From positions 1 to 46,732 of IMG/VR virus record IMGVR_UViG_3300045999_007840: a DNA stretch of 46,732 bases; one strand, 5' to 3'. The notes beneath the pieces are model-generated. The model saw only the letters and a program-made list of their open reading frames with translations, was not told the DNA's origin and made no database searches. Position 1 is the stretch's first letter, and every line of letters starts with the position of its first letter. Source of the DNA: a virus. Positions 39,334 to 46,732 of the stretch are shown piece by piece. Both the position numbers and the translations under genes were made by a program.

Positions 39334-39723
39334 TCAGACGGTCGTTGTGGTCGTTGGGATCTGTGCGGTGTTTGTCGGCTGTCCAGCGTTGTTCAAGGCG
39401 ACGATTCCGAACGCGGCATTCAGGGCCTTGTCCTTCACATAGGTGCCGATCACAGTTCCAGTCAGTGCCAGACTCTGCGTGGTCAGGTTGATGCGTGCCG
39501 GCTGTCCTGCGGCGATCGCCGCAAAATTGCCGGCGGTGATCTTCAGGACCACCTCGGTCTCGAGTGACGGAATCACCGCACCGCTGGCCACGTTCTGTGT
39601 GCCACCGTAATAGCCGATGCGGCCATCGGGGCACTCATGCAGGTGACCACTGCTCACAGCTCGCAGTGCGGTCACATTCTCGACAGTCGAATATTCGCCG
39701 TGCACAGTCGCGCCCATCGTCAT
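39334..39723 (-). CDS. Capsid decoration-like protein with Thr-run C terminus, 129 aa
   Basis: Fits DUF2190-like capsid cement proteins by place (just after the capsid gene) and composition: Ala/Thr/Gly-rich beta protein starting MTMGATVHGEYSTVENVTAL, with LETEVVLKITAGNFAAIAAG and NAAFGIVALNNAG. It ends IPTTTTTV, a Thr run like those on tail proteins. ATG 39723 has AGAGGAG five bases upstream and overlaps the 71-aa gene by ATGA. Its stop is followed by a strong terminator. Confidence 0.65.
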   Translation of the reverse strand: MTMGATVHGEYSTVENVTALRAVSSGHLHECPDGRIGYYGGTQNVASGAVIPSLETEVVLKITAGNFAAIAAGQPARINLTTQSLALTGTVIGTYVKDKALNAAFGIVALNNAGQPTNTAQIPTTTTTV

Positions 39724-39935
39724 TTACTCCTCTTGCGTTTGGGCTGCGTCTCAGCCTCGTTTTGTTCTGTGGATTCAGGATCAGTATTGAGTTCGAAAGC
39801 AGCCTCCGGAGCGTCTGAGACCAGCCCAAAAGCGGCCAACTGAACAGCTCGAGCGTCATCAAACTTAGCGGTATCCCCTGGCTCATAGGTCACGCCATCG
39901 TCGATGAATCGTCGTTCAATCAGGCAGGGCTTCAT
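39720..39935 (-). CDS. Small acidic head-region protein, 71 aa
   Basis: A short protein with a compact start (IERRFIDDGVTYEPGDTAKF, then DDARAVQLAAFGLVS) and a disordered charged tail (DPESTEQNEAETQPKRKRSK). Similar small proteins with G-x-x-Y-x-x-G-D and an L-x-x-x-G-L helix are common near capsid and connector genes in siphoviruses. Exact role unknown. It is coupled to the decoration-like gene. Confidence 0.6.
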   Translation of the reverse strand: MKPCLIERRFIDDGVTYEPGDTAKFDDARAVQLAAFGLVSDAPEAAFELNTDPESTEQNEAETQPKRKRSK

Positions 39936-39973
39936 GGTTAGTCTCAGACACTTCCGGAGGGTAATTCAGAGGA

Positions 39974-42217
39974 TCAGGCGTTGTTACGCTGAACCGACTT
40001 GCGGCGGACTGGTGCGATGCCTGCGGCCATGCTGCAATCGTACCAGAATCCGAACATGCCATTGCCAAGGGTGCCGGTTCGCAGACGTGGAACGCGGCCC
40101 AGTCCGGCCACGTAAACCAGTTCGATCGCCGGCTGTGTGGCGTCTGCAATCCACCACGTGGTTGGCACACCGGCCACCGTCGCCGGAATGTCGGCAGCGT
40201 CGGTCGGGTCCGTGAATCCGTTGTCGATTCGGGCGTCGCTCAGCACACCACCGATCTGGCCTGCCAGAACGTTCAGAGAGCTGCGGGTCGCATTCTCGCC
40301 GGTGATCAATGCAGACGGGCTCAGCAGTTCGGCGGCGGTGAATCGGGCCGCTCGGCTCACAATCAGGTGAGTCGGGCGAACGTCGATATTCACCCCGTTT
40401 TCCTGCTGCGTCTCGAAGGCGGTCAGGCCGCTGATCAGGTTGTCGCGGTTCAGGGCCTTACTGGTTCGCAGGTTCCCGTCCGTCGTGTTGAAGAACGCCC
40501 GCGTGTTGCTCATCGTCGGGTTGGCGATGAGAACGTAGGCGATCAGGTCATAGAGCAGGCGGCGGCTTCTCTGGCCCATCACTGCACCAGCCTGGCGGAG
40601 CGTGTCAAAACGCTCGTCGATCAGGTCCTGCTCAGAGAACTGGAACCGGTCAGCGTACATTTTCGCCCGGATCTGCTCGCCGTTGGCGCTCATCGAGATG
40701 TCCTTCGCCACACCCTGATTCGGGAGCGGGCGAGGTGCACCACCGGTCAACTCCAAGGCCTTGCGTTCTGCGGCCATGAAATTCTGGACGTCGGATTCGG
40801 TGACCAGCTGCATCAGCTCGCTGGTCTGCTCAACCCACGATGCCATCACGCGAGCGTTCAGGGCCTGCGTGTACATGTCGGTAATCGCCGTGCTGCTGAA
40901 TGCGGCTCGCAGCCACTCATCAGAACGCCAGTGGCCAAGAGATGCCAGATCCTGACCGCTGAGGCGTGCAGCCTGCGCGAACAACTCAACCATCCCATGA
41001 CCGCGGTATCGGTCAGCCTGATCCATTGCTCGCTGGCGGAACTGATCATTCACCGGCCGGCGAAGGCTGGCGTTCAGCGAGATCCGCGAATCGCGGGCTT
41101 CGTAGACTGGATGATCAGGCCGAACACCAAGGCGGTCAGCGAATGCGATCGCCAGCGAGGCCTGAATCAGATCACGATCAGGAGCTGCCGGAGTGTGCAC
41201 AGCCGGAGCCTGAGGGCGGCGAGAGCGGAGAGCGTGCAACTCGAATCGCTCCGGAGTCCAGCGGTTGGTGATCGCGTGAGCCAGTGCAGGCTGACCGTCG
41301 ATTGCCGGCGGCTGCAGTGAGGCGTTGAGGGCGGTCAGGGCTTCGACTCGCTGCACCTGTGCTGCGGCGTCCTGCTCATACTGGGAGATCGTCGGGCGAT
41401 TGTCGCCGGGCTGTGCCTGCTGCTGGCCAGCTGCGGGCTGAGCGTCACCCTGGGCGGCCGGAGCGGCCTGAGCGTCGCCCTGAGCAGCCGGAGCGGCGGC
41501 GGGCTGCGGAACGTCGTCCTCGGCGTCTGCGTTGGCGCCTCTCCATGCGGTCCGGAGTGCGGTGAGGGCGTCAGCGCTCAGCATTGCCACCGTCAGCCCC
41601 AGCGAGGTCAGGTATTGAGAAAATTTCACTGCGGTCGGCTCCTGTGCGAGTGTGCCAAAACTGGCGGCTAATTTTGCCACCGCTCCACCGGCGTCTGCGC
41701 CGGTCGCGGTGAATGTGATCTCTCTTAGCTCGGCATGCCTAGCGAGCAAGAATGGGCCTGTCAACAGCTGTCCATTCAAATTTTCTGAACGGCCCTCTGG
41801 AATCTCCAGGATGTTTGACCGGTCGACCACCACGCCAACCGATAGCTGCCACTGGAATCCGTTGGCGGCACTGTTCACCACGCGGTCACGCCACTCGGTT
41901 TCCGCGCTCGCGTAGCCTGTCGCAGTGATCGAGCTCGCACCGATTTTGATGGCCTCAGCATGGCCCACCGGCTGCGTGTTGTCGTGGTCAAGCAGCAGCG
42001 GCACTGGCATGCCGTCGACCAACTTCATGGTCGACAGATCGAACACCACTGGCATGGATCGGCCGGGGATGTGGGCCTTGCCGCCAGTGTATGCCAGCAG
42101 GTTGAATTTGCGGACCTTTGCGCCGCCGGCGGCTTCGATCGTCTCGAGTGTCGCCAGTCCGCCGGGGATCGGCATGTTTACCGGGTTCGATGCCTCAATT
42201 TTGAGTTTGCTGACCAT
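39974..42217 (-). CDS. Fused prohead protease-major capsid protein, 747 aa
   Basis: One polypeptide combines the capsid maturation protease and the HK97-fold shell protein. Residues 1-200 have the U35/S78 prohead protease pattern: MPVPLLLDHDNTQPVGHAEA (catalytic His), ITATGYASAE, NGFQWQLSVGV (catalytic Ser) and ELREITFTATGADAG. A Gln/Ala/Pro-rich linker with repeated AAPAAQGDAQ follows (about 240-280). The rest (about 290-747) is a major capsid protein with NTRAFFNTTDGNLRTSKALN, THLIVSRAARFTAAELL and a C-terminal FWYDCSMAAGIAPVRRKSVQ. ATG 42217 has AGAGG upstream, though 12 bases away; the gene overlaps the portal gene by 23 bases. The protease probably cleaves itself off during head maturation. 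Confidence 0.82.
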   Translation of the reverse strand: MVSKLKIEASNPVNMPIPGGLATLETIEAAGGAKVRKFNLLAYTGGKAHIPGRSMPVVFDLSTMKLVDGMPVPLLLDHDNTQPVGHAEAIKIGASSITATGYASAETEWRDRVVNSAANGFQWQLSVGVVVDRSNILEIPEGRSENLNGQLLTGPFLLARHAELREITFTATGADAGGAVAKLAASFGTLAQEPTAVKFSQYLTSLGLTVAMLSADALTALRTAWRGANADAEDDVPQPAAAPAAQGDAQAAPAAQGDAQPAAGQQQAQPGDNRPTISQYEQDAAAQVQRVEALTALNASLQPPAIDGQPALAHAITNRWTPERFELHALRSRRPQAPAVHTPAAPDRDLIQASLAIAFADRLGVRPDHPVYEARDSRISLNASLRRPVNDQFRQRAMDQADRYRGHGMVELFAQAARLSGQDLASLGHWRSDEWLRAAFSSTAITDMYTQALNARVMASWVEQTSELMQLVTESDVQNFMAAERKALELTGGAPRPLPNQGVAKDISMSANGEQIRAKMYADRFQFSEQDLIDERFDTLRQAGAVMGQRSRRLLYDLIAYVLIANPTMSNTRAFFNTTDGNLRTSKALNRDNLISGLTAFETQQENGVNIDVRPTHLIVSRAARFTAAELLSPSALITGENATRSSLNVLAGQIGGVLSDARIDNGFTDPTDAADIPATVAGVPTTWWIADATQPAIELVYVAGLGRVPRLRTGTLGNGMFGFWYDCSMAAGIAPVRRKSVQRNNA

Positions 42218-43769
42218 CGGGCTGCTGTCCTCTCTGTGCTGGTGCGGTGCGTTGTGGTGTCTGTCCCGGCCCGAGAATTGCCAGTGCAGCCTCGGGAAAC
42301 AGCGTGCGGAATCGGGCCTCGCGGAATTGTTCGATGGTGAGTCCGTAGGATCGGGCTGAAGCCAGATCTTCCTCTTCAGGATCCACACCGTCATCCTCCT
42401 GCCAGAATGCGGGAGAGGTGAGGCCGGCAGCGCAGGCCTTCTGTCGTCCGGTGTACTCTCGATTCGTGTCCTGATGCCGGCGGCGGGTCCATCGCCACTC
42501 ATGCGACAGCTCAGCGAGCTCGGCGATGTCCGCCGGGATCAGCCCCAGCAAAACCGCCTCGCTGAGGAAATGCCGCAGCAGTTTGTCGAGACACAGTGTC
42601 TCCCAGTCCTGCCGCTGAATGTCGACGTCCGCCTCATAGTCCTGCCGGCCCAACTGACCACCGGCGAAATTGATCCCGCCGCTGTCCCCGGTCGCAATCT
42701 GCGAGGGCTGCCCCAGCGGTCGAGCTGCTCCGGCGGTGTTGGTCCGGACAAAATCCCCGTGCTGTGCTGTGGGCTGTTCGGGCTTCATCTGCGTGGCCTT
42801 GTGGCCAGCAGGCAAAAACGACTGCATGCCATACCCGATTGGCATGGTTGCCCCAGCCTCAACCGGATCATAATTCTCATCACCGTCGGGGAAGGTGCTG
42901 ACATTGGTCTCGATCAGGACTGTGTGTTTCGCGGCCGTTGCGGCAGCGTCGACCACAGCCCGATCATAGGTGCGCAGCATCGGCCCCTCGCCGATCGACG
43001 TCGCCATTTCGGGATAACCGCGGCCCTGCGAGGGTCGCTTCCAGTCCCAGACGTCGATCACAAATTCCGCGTCGATCGGCTGCGGATTTAGTGCTGGCTC
43101 ATCGGCCGGATGATAGGGCAGGACATAGTAGCGAATCGGGTCGCCCTGGTCGTTTAATTCCTTGCCGTCCAGCAGGTATCGCGTGTTGAATGCATCGCCG
43201 TACAAATCAGCGAAAGGCTGTTGAATCTGATCTTCCTCAAACGGCACGAAATTCAGCGAAATGTCGCGTACTGTCGCCGGTCCGTCAGGAATCGCCTGAG
43301 GGTAATTTGTGACCATCGCAAGGCCGGTGCCGTCGGTGATTTTTGACCAGCACATAACGCGCAACTTGCGTGGTCCATTTCGCAGTCGAAACCACTGATT
43401 AAACAGCTGCTCAACACTGCGAGCGGCTTCGGCGTTGCCCTGTATTTTCACCTCGAGGAATGGTCCGCGGCCGATAACCCACGTGACCGCAGCTCTGGCG
43501 GAGCCCTGAAACCATTTGTTCGCCTGCAGGATCTCGTAGCGGCTGCGGTCGATCAGCGTGCGGCGGGCCTGCCGATCGTATCCAGTCATGCCGGATTCGT
43601 GTTTCGCTCGCGCGAACAGCTCGTTCAGCTCGGGGTTCAACTCAGCGAAATCAAATGCCGCGTTCAGCGTCTCCTGATTCCGCTGCACGTCGACGATCTG
43701 GGCAACCCGCTGCCGCTCGTGGCGAACACGTGCGGCCTGTTTGGTGACTCGATTTTTCTTGCGTGCCAT
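42195..43769 (-). CDS. Portal protein (lambda type), 524 aa
   Basis: Forms the dodecameric DNA gate of the capsid vertex. The sequence is lambda-portal-like: RRTLIDRSRYEILQANKWFQ near the start, AAVTWVIGRGPFLEV, a central VKHT-like AAATAAKHTVLIETN, INFAGGQLGRQDYEADVDIQ and QDWETLCLDKLLRHFLSEAV, and a wing WRWTRRRHQDTNREYTGRQK. It ends in a Gln/Pro-rich tail. It lies between terminase and capsid genes, as expected, one base after the 61-aa gene. Confidence 0.88.
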   Translation of the reverse strand: MARKKNRVTKQAARVRHERQRVAQIVDVQRNQETLNAAFDFAELNPELNELFARAKHESGMTGYDRQARRTLIDRSRYEILQANKWFQGSARAAVTWVIGRGPFLEVKIQGNAEAARSVEQLFNQWFRLRNGPRKLRVMCWSKITDGTGLAMVTNYPQAIPDGPATVRDISLNFVPFEEDQIQQPFADLYGDAFNTRYLLDGKELNDQGDPIRYYVLPYHPADEPALNPQPIDAEFVIDVWDWKRPSQGRGYPEMATSIGEGPMLRTYDRAVVDAAATAAKHTVLIETNVSTFPDGDENYDPVEAGATMPIGYGMQSFLPAGHKATQMKPEQPTAQHGDFVRTNTAGAARPLGQPSQIATGDSGGINFAGGQLGRQDYEADVDIQRQDWETLCLDKLLRHFLSEAVLLGLIPADIAELAELSHEWRWTRRRHQDTNREYTGRQKACAAGLTSPAFWQEDDGVDPEEEDLASARSYGLTIEQFREARFRTLFPEAALAILGPGQTPQRTAPAQRGQQPDGQQTQN

Positions 43770-43770
43770 G

Positions 43771-43956
43771 TCAGGGTCTCGTGTGTGTGAGTCGGGTTCG
43801 GCGGATCATTGAACGGCCATCAGGCAGGGCGGCGGCGGCGTCCTGCTGTGCTTTCCACTGCTCGTAGGCAATGCGGTCCTTGAGGTTGTGTTCCTCGATT
43901 GTCTCACCACCAATTACGCTTCTCAGGGGGGCGTTTGCCGCGTCGTTTATTTCCAT
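43771..43956 (-). CDS. Small hypothetical protein before portal, 61 aa
   Basis: ATG 43956 has an excellent GAGGAGG ribosome-binding site about nine bases upstream. The product is a charged helix (EEHNLKDRIAYEQWKAQQDA) with basic ends. Small proteins between terminase and portal sometimes act as connectors; this one has no recognisable gpW-type motif. It overlaps the preceding zinc-finger gene by 53 bases in another frame. Confidence 0.6.
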   Translation of the reverse strand: MEINDAANAPLRSVIGGETIEEHNLKDRIAYEQWKAQQDAAAALPDGRSMIRRTRLTHTRP

Positions 43957-44155
43957 TGTCTTGCGCCTCCTCAGCCCGTTTTTTGGCGATCCAGTTGTTT
44001 TCTGTCTGCGTCCGAGTCATAGCGTGACAGAAGTCACATTTCCACACCGCGTTGATGAATCCGCGGGTTTTGTATTGCCTCACGATGGTGAACCGCGGAC
44101 ATCCGCACCGATCACACTCGTCTGGCAGATTGCAGCCGTGTTCCTGTCGGGTCAT
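43904..44155 (-). CDS. Small zinc-ribbon-like protein, 83 aa
   Basis: Two Cys pairs, CDRCGC near residue 14 and CDFCHA near residue 40, separated by about 25 residues including a beta stretch (RFTIVRQYKTRGFINAVWK), suggest a zinc ribbon. The C-terminal half is a basic helix (NWIAKKRAEEAQDNGNKRRG) followed by RPPEKRNWW. It may bind DNA or RNA near packaging. ATG 44155 overlaps the terminase stop by ATGA. Confidence 0.65.
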   Translation of the reverse strand: MTRQEHGCNLPDECDRCGCPRFTIVRQYKTRGFINAVWKCDFCHAMTRTQTENNWIAKKRAEEAQDNGNKRRGKRPPEKRNWW

Positions 44156-46365
44156 TTTTTGCGGTCCAGTTTTGCGAGTAAGTCAGCCTGAGTCAGCCTG
44201 CGTTTTTTCGCGTGCGTTTTGCGTTCTCCAGTGGCTCGAAATCCGGCCAGTTCAGCCCCGACTCGACACAGGACACAGCAGTCCAGCCAGTGGTCCTGGT
44301 CGATGCCGGGCTTGTTCTGCCACACCTCAACCTCGCGTTTGGTCTCGGCGGATTTTTTGACGACTTTCGCGGCGAGGTGATTCGCCAGAATCGTGTCCGG
44401 TGCGGTGCCGTTGTATGTGATCGAGCCCGGCAAACCGGGGTCGGCGGCCAGCCCCTTTTGCAGCTGCGAGCGGTAAAAATTCGCGTCGAACAGCAGCATC
44501 CGGCGGTTGCTGCCCTCGCGTTTGGTGTACCACTCAACTGCCTTGTCGATGCGTTTGCTTCCGGGCTGCATTTTGCGGGAACTGATCGGGATCTCATTGC
44601 CGCTGATGAACAGACCGCCAGCCGGGATTAAGCGGCCGGAGTATCGCGAGTCTGAGGCCAACCTGTGGACCACGTCCTGGGCCTTGTGCCATCGGTTGTC
44701 GATCATCATCGGGCCGAATGTCAGGCCCTTCGGCTGCGGGAGATTGTCCAGCAGCTCGACGATCGCGGCGCTGTGTTCCTCTTCCCACGACATTTGCTGC
44801 AACGGGAATTTTGTGCGGGCCCATTGGTGAATCGTCCGCGGCGGTCGCAGGTGATGGAAGTCCGCCACGGGCTGGCGGGGGAATGTATCTCGTTCGATTA
44901 TCCAGCCGGTCAGCTGATCGGACCATGCAATCTGAGTCCAGTAGAGCAGGTGCTCCTGAACGTCGATCCCAGTGAGCACAATCGAGGCCTGTGAGGGAAT
45001 CTGACCGCGGCGGATGCCGTTGTAGCGTGACAGGATGCCGGCGTAGTCCAGATAGATCGACAGATCATCATCGCCCTGCGGGTCCTGCTGCTGCTCAGCG
45101 AGGAATGACATGCGGTCGGACAGGTACTTGTCCATCAGGCCCTGCAGGGCGTCGGCGCAGCCCTTCTCAATGCGGCTGGGCCACGTGATTTCAGCCCCGC
45201 GGCTCATCGCCTCCCGGTTGTCCAGATAGTACTGCGTCGCTCGTTTGCGGTCCTTGTCTCCGCCGGCCAGATCCTCGCGGCGGAGCTCGTCGTAGTGGTG
45301 CCAGAGCGGGTGATCCAGCTGCAGGTCGTCAGGCATGCGGGGCATGGCTGGAACGCGGCGGCCGGACCACTCGGGGCGTTGGTCGCGGTCGGTGAATTCA
45401 TAGGCGAGATCCCGTTTCGCGATGACTGTGCAGGGCATGAGGATAGCCAGTTTTTCGCCCGGGCCACGGGTGCCGGCCACGGCCTGTCGGATCTTTTTTG
45501 AGCGTGACTCAACCTCTTTGGGCTGCTTCGCGGTGTTGTCGTCTTGTGGGTCGTCCAGCATCACCAGTTCGGGGCGAACGGTGGTTCCGTCGGCCCTGTC
45601 ATAGTACCGGCCACGGATCGACCCTGAGTCGATACCGGTGCAGGAAATCACAGCCTCAGATCCTGGGGCCCCCGGGATGCGTGGCAAAACCAGATCGGGG
45701 CGGGAGCGGATCCGCAGCAGCTCACCACGGTAGGTGGCTGAGTTTTTTTGGCTGCCGGCCAGCGTCCGCATCGGGTAGCAGATCTCGGGGTACAAATCGA
45801 ACAGGGGCGGCGAGGTCTCGAGGCGTCGCTTGATGCCCTCTCGTTGGGCTGTCGCCATATCGGCATTCGCACCGATGATCAGGGCGTACCGTACCCTGCC
45901 GGTCAGGCACCCCCACACCGCGGCACCGATCGACAGCTGAGTCTTACCGAAGCCACGCTCGCACGCGAAAGCCTCGTAGCCTCCATGGGTTGCGGCCCGC
46001 TCAATTGCCGCGATCAAATCGAGGTGGGCGGTGCTGAATTCGAGGTGGAAGATGTCCGGGAAACAGTGCTCCAAAAACGCCTTCAGCGATTGATCACACA
46101 GAGCCCTTTTTGCGGGGTCGACCACGGCGGGAATTTCGCCGATCTCCCGCAGGGCTGCTCGGTGGCGTGCCACCTTCTCCCGGTTCTGCAGCCGGCGGCG
46201 AGCCGCTGCCGCTTCCTGCTCCTGCTGCCGTTGGTCCAGCTGGCTCTGCCGCTGGGTCGATAACAATCGCTCCAATGCCTGCCGCTCGCTGGTAGTCAGC
46301 CAGGATAGCTCGGAGTCGTTGGATTCGCTCAGAAGGCTCTGCAGGTCCCTGAGGTCCGTCGTCAT
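44152..46365 (-). CDS. terL: Terminase large subunit, 737 aa
   Basis: The DNA packaging motor. An N-terminal coiled coil (ERLLSTQRQSQLDQRQQEQE and following) precedes the ATPase: FACERGFGKTQLSIG (Walker A, about 133-147), and ELVMLDDPQDDN (Walker B, about 265). A C-terminal RNase-H-like nuclease begins VLTGIDVQEHLLYW, continues with TFGPMMIDNRWHKAQDVVHR and ends near DQDHWLDCCVLCR, supplying the acidic residues. This resembles the GpA family of lambda-type terminases, which cut at specific cos sites. Its first 272 bases lie inside the small-subunit frame; ATG 46365 lacks a strong ribosome-binding site. Confidence 0.9.
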   Translation of the reverse strand: MTTDLRDLQSLLSESNDSELSWLTTSERQALERLLSTQRQSQLDQRQQEQEAAAARRRLQNREKVARHRAALREIGEIPAVVDPAKRALCDQSLKAFLEHCFPDIFHLEFSTAHLDLIAAIERAATHGGYEAFACERGFGKTQLSIGAAVWGCLTGRVRYALIIGANADMATAQREGIKRRLETSPPLFDLYPEICYPMRTLAGSQKNSATYRGELLRIRSRPDLVLPRIPGAPGSEAVISCTGIDSGSIRGRYYDRADGTTVRPELVMLDDPQDDNTAKQPKEVESRSKKIRQAVAGTRGPGEKLAILMPCTVIAKRDLAYEFTDRDQRPEWSGRRVPAMPRMPDDLQLDHPLWHHYDELRREDLAGGDKDRKRATQYYLDNREAMSRGAEITWPSRIEKGCADALQGLMDKYLSDRMSFLAEQQQDPQGDDDLSIYLDYAGILSRYNGIRRGQIPSQASIVLTGIDVQEHLLYWTQIAWSDQLTGWIIERDTFPRQPVADFHHLRPPRTIHQWARTKFPLQQMSWEEEHSAAIVELLDNLPQPKGLTFGPMMIDNRWHKAQDVVHRLASDSRYSGRLIPAGGLFISGNEIPISSRKMQPGSKRIDKAVEWYTKREGSNRRMLLFDANFYRSQLQKGLAADPGLPGSITYNGTAPDTILANHLAAKVVKKSAETKREVEVWQNKPGIDQDHWLDCCVLCRVGAELAGFRATGERKTHAKKRRLTQADLLAKLDRKK

Positions 46366-46633
46366 GAGTCGGCTCTGGTGCTGGTGGTGTCGGTATCGGT
46401 GCGTGCAGGTGCACCGCTGGGATGCTCCGTGCGTTTGACTCGTTCAGCATTCGCAGAATGTTTGCGGCTCGAATGGATTCGCGTGGTTTGCCGGCCTGAA
46501 CGATCTTCCACAATTTTTGCGGCAGCTCGGAAAACACCGCGGCCGGAATGTCCCAGCCTTGTTTCACTGCCGTTTCGACGTGCTGCAGATCGCTGCGGCT
46601 GGGCTGCCTGTCCGGCAGTTGCTCGTTTGTCAC
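46094..46633 (-). CDS. terS: Putative terminase small subunit, 179 aa
   Basis: The first gene of the genome as transcribed. GTG 46633 has GGGAGGGG seven bases upstream, stronger than the site before the large subunit. Residues 10-60 are helical (LQHVETAVKQGWDIPAAVFS; KLWKIVQAGKPRESIRAANI) and could bind DNA; the rest is a Pro/Gly/Ala-rich tail with a basic end (NSRRGRPRKKGSV) containing an AT-hook-like RGRPRKK. The tail is read in a different frame from the overlapping large subunit. Position rather than sequence makes it the terminase small subunit. Confidence 0.65.
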   Translation of the reverse strand: MTNEQLPDRQPSRSDLQHVETAVKQGWDIPAAVFSELPQKLWKIVQAGKPRESIRAANILRMLNESNARSIPAVHLHAPIPTPPAPEPTHDDGPQGPAEPSERIQRLRAILADYQRAAGIGAIVIDPAAEPAGPTAAGAGSGSGSPPAAEPGEGGTPPSSPAGDRRNSRRGRPRKKGSV

Positions 46634-46732
46634 CCCTGACCCCTCCCGAGTTTGAGAAATTTACTGTCATTTTGCAAGCGATTTTACAGGGTTACGTTTG
46701 TGCAGAGGAGGGCTCTTCGGAGGAGTTTCCTC
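46634..46732. other. Right-end non-coding segment
   Basis: About 100 bases between the small terminase start and the window end. It holds the small-subunit ribosome-binding site, a short AT-rich stretch (46658-46690) and the right copy of the 13-bp direct repeat at 46714-46726 with nearby GAGGAGG motifs. It could contain a cos/pac element and the late promoter, but no clear promoter boxes are seen. Confidence 0.4.
46714..46726. repeat. 13-bp direct repeat, right copy
   Basis: TCTTCGGAGGAGT, identical to 7-19. It lies about 80 bases upstream of the small terminase start, an expected place for terminase binding. No longer terminal redundancy is present in the window. Confidence 0.5.

Noticed and set aside
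40367-41320. Long plus-strand open frame (317 codons) opposite the capsid gene
   Set aside because: It is the antisense shadow of a well-supported capsid gene in GC-rich DNA; composition is unnatural and no ribosome-binding site was seen.
1-46732. Integrase, excisionase or lysogeny module
   Set aside because: No tyrosine or serine recombinase motif and no CI-like repressor was found; the small HTH protein alone is not evidence of lysogeny.

Overview
This 46.7-kb window looks like a complete or nearly complete genome of a tailed phage with a long non-contractile tail (siphovirus type). Almost all of it is coding, GC-rich, and transcribed from one strand: every gene I accept (about 61) is on the minus strand, so the genome reads from the right end (terminase) to the left end (thymidylate synthase). 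Many neighbours share a 4-base ATGA/GTGA stop-start overlap, which implies long, translationally coupled operons. I found no integrase, lysogeny repressor, tRNA gene or DNA polymerase. The host is unknown. The papain-family protease, the thioredoxin-like and PQPQ-linker secreted proteins and the GC content remind me of planctomycete proteins and their phages, but that is inference only.

Layout in the direction of transcription. (1) Packaging and head, 46.6-39.3 kb: small and large terminase (ORFs overlapping by 272 bases), two small proteins, portal, a fused prohead protease-major capsid protein, a connector-sized protein and a decoration-like protein; a strong intrinsic terminator follows. 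(2) Neck and tail, 39.3-29.9 kb: head-completion and HK97 gp10-like proteins, tail tube, a tail assembly chaperone with a -1 frameshift site (TTTTTTC), tape measure, and three large tail proteins. (3) A glycosyltransferase block, 29.9-26.9 kb: three glycosyltransferases, the first resembling polypeptide GalNAc-transferases and overlapping a tail-protein gene whose product ends in a mucin-like Thr/Pro tail. (4) Small early-type genes, 26.7-24.0 kb, including a 34-bp repeat array that could act as an RNA switch, a 25-residue membrane peptide, a ParB-like protein and a phage CsrA. (5) DNA metabolism, 23.8-11.2 kb: DEDDy exonuclease, RecT-like annealing protein, SSB-like protein, RecD2-like helicase, beta clamp, HhH-ERCC4 nuclease, primase-helicase, an origin-like repeat region and a DpdA/TGT-like protein. 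(6) An exported/lysis-like and accessory block, 11.1-6.8 kb: SNase, DUF1353-like protein, PQ-linker exported protein, papain-like protease, thioredoxin and membrane proteins. (7) A second set of virion-like proteins, 6.8-3.2 kb, including a LamG-type lectin fold. (8) A left-end group with a coiled-coil protein, a helix-turn-helix protein and ThyX.

The most interesting signals are: the GalNAc-transferase-like enzyme next to Thr-rich virion tails, suggesting phage-encoded mucin-type O-glycosylation; the inverted GTTGCGC repeats beside the primase-helicase; the alternating-hairpin RNA leader at 26.12-26.21 kb, possibly linked to the phage CsrA; the tail-chaperone frameshift; and a papain-type protease as the only obvious lytic hydrolase candidate. 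All assignments come from reading motifs by eye; no database search was run.
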